Of a stretch of 8,556 bases of DNA, positions 7,705 through 8,556 are shown one piece after another (position 1 is the stretch's first letter; each line of letters begins with the position of its first letter). The DNA is taken from the NCBI GenBank assembly GCA_030043175.1, contig JASHYD010001266.1, forward strand, positions 1 through 8,556, written 5' to 3'. The position numbers and the translations under genes are program-made. Under the pieces are notes generated by a model, which did no database searches, was not told the DNA's origin, and saw only the letters and a program-made list of their open reading frames with translations. The stretch comes from Xanthobacteraceae bacterium (GTDB taxonomy: Bacteria > Pseudomonadota > Alphaproteobacteria > Rhizobiales > Xanthobacteraceae).

Positions 7705-8556
7705 TGCTGTCGCCGGGCCTGTTGGCATCGCTCAAACGCTCCCGCCTGATCGTGCGGCGGGCGCGCGCGACTACGGGGATCGGCGAGCGGCGCTCGCGCC
7801 GAAAGGGCTCCGGGATGGAATTTGTAGATTACCGCAAATACCAGCCCGGCGATGATGTACGGCACCTCGATCCGCACCTCTATCTTCGCACCGGTGACCA
7901 CTACGTGCGGGAGCATGCCGTCGAGCAGCAATTGCCCGTTTCGATCATCATTGACGGTAGTGCATCGATGAAATTCGGCACCCCGTCCAAATTCGATTTC
8001 TCCCGTGGCCTAGCCGCAGCGCTCGCCTTCGTGGGGCTCGCTGGCGGCGACGTGGTGGAAGTCGGCGTGCATGCATCCGGCCGGCTGTCCTGGTCGCCGC
8101 GAATTCGCGGCGTGCGCCGCGTACCGGTCCTTTTCGATTGGCTTGCGGGCCAGCGTCCCGGCGGCTGCGGTTTCGGAAAGGTACTTGGCGAGGCACTGCC
8201 GCGGTTGGCCTATCGCGGGCTCGCTATCGTTATCAGCGATTGGTGGGTCGACGATCCGGACGCAGACCTTCAGGTGCTTGCTTCGTTGCGTCAGGAGGTC
8301 TTTGCGGTGCATGTCTTATCCGCGGAGGAACTTGATCCGGCGCGGCTGGGAATCGGCGAAGCATGTCTTGTCGATTCCGAGACCGCTCATGAGATCGAAC
8401 TCATGGTCGATGGCGATGTTCTCGACAGTTATCGCGGGGCCTTCGCATACTGGCAGGACCGCCTGCGGGCGCGCATTGCGGCCGGTCTTGGGCGCTACCT
8501 CCCCGTCCGCTCGGACGCGAATCTTGAGCGGCTCTTGATTCAAGACTGGCGGCAGC
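7701..8556 (+). CDS. DUF58 protein, MoxR partner (3' end outside window)
   Basis: The frame is open from ATG 7701 to the right edge, giving 285 visible residues. Two consecutive in-frame ATGs (7701 and 7704) overlap the MoxR stop; GAGG at 7693-7696 is better spaced for 7704, so the first Met is uncertain. There is no TM segment, which marks it as the short, cytoplasmic DUF58 type of about 290-300 residues; only a short C-terminal end is probably missing. The family signature is clear: GSGMEFVDYRKYQPGDD (36-52), then RTGDHYVREH (63-72) and a VWA-like IIDGSASM (83-90; D85, S87, S89), with a further acidic site in VISDWW (D180). The normally conserved 'IDW' after PGDD reads LDP here (56-58). DUF58 proteins act as adaptors of MoxR ATPases; MxaS of methanol oxidation is one example. 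Translational coupling to MoxR supports that pairing. Confidence 0.93.
   Translation, partial: MMLSPGLLASLKRSRLIVRRARATTGIGERRSRRKGSGMEFVDYRKYQPGDDVRHLDPHLYLRTGDHYVREHAVEQQLPVSIIIDGSASMKFGTPSKFDFSRGLAAALAFVGLAGGDVVEVGVHASGRLSWSPRIRGVRRVPVLFDWLAGQRPGGCGFGKVLGEALPRLAYRGLAIVISDWWVDDPDADLQVLASLRQEVFAVHVLSAEELDPARLGIGEACLVDSETAHEIELMVDGDVLDSYRGAFAYWQDRLRARIAAGLGRYLPVRSDANLERLLIQDWRQ

Noticed and set aside
1..8556. Search for tRNA or rRNA genes, insertion sequences, CRISPR repeats, riboswitches and intrinsic terminators
   Set aside because: Coding sequence fills the window with gaps of at most 10 nt. No direct-repeat arrays, terminal inverted repeats with a transposase, or stem plus T-run structures were seen.

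Overview
The window is a dense, single-strand block of accessory-type genes from a GC-rich Gram-negative bacterium. GC looks to be in the low-to-mid 60s percent by eye, with GC-rich third codon positions. The start of the window encodes what appears to be a periplasmic binding protein, so an outer membrane is likely. Codon use and protein style suggest an alphaproteobacterium (Hyphomicrobiales-like), but this is inference, as no taxonomic marker gene is present.

Layout, all on the + strand with almost no intergenic DNA: (1) bases 1-549, the 3' part of a periplasmic solute-binding protein of the MxaJ/quinoprotein-dehydrogenase-associated type; (2) 553-2100, a three-TM protein with a long Pro/Ala/Gly-rich tail, resembling the DUF4175-like proteins found beside MoxR/VWA genes; (3) 2097-6650, a 1517-residue protein that reads as a BatA-type membrane protein joined to a VWA/glutamine-amidotransferase-like membrane protein; (4) 6661-7704, a MoxR-family AAA+ ATPase; (5) 7701 to the right edge, a DUF58 protein missing only its C-terminus. 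Spacings are 3 nt, an ATGA overlap, 10 nt and an ATGA overlap. This is one transcription unit with translational coupling, and its promoter and terminator both lie outside the window.

Working model (inference): MoxR and DUF58 act in the cytoplasm as an ATPase and its VWA-like adaptor. Proteins 2 and 3 carry large domains predicted to be periplasmic. Such MoxR-DUF58-VWA sets are chaperone-like systems for maturing or inserting a cofactor or metal into a target. The MxaJ-like protein at the front recalls the methanol dehydrogenase operon mxaFJGIRSACKLD, where J is followed by R (MoxR), S (DUF58) and A/C/K/L (membrane and VWA proteins). The set here has analogous parts in a different order, with two of the membrane proteins fused. 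The client could therefore be a PQQ alcohol dehydrogenase encoded just upstream. That gene is not in the window, so the client is unproven.

There are no RNA genes, mobile elements, CRISPR arrays or gene-free stretches of more than a few bases.
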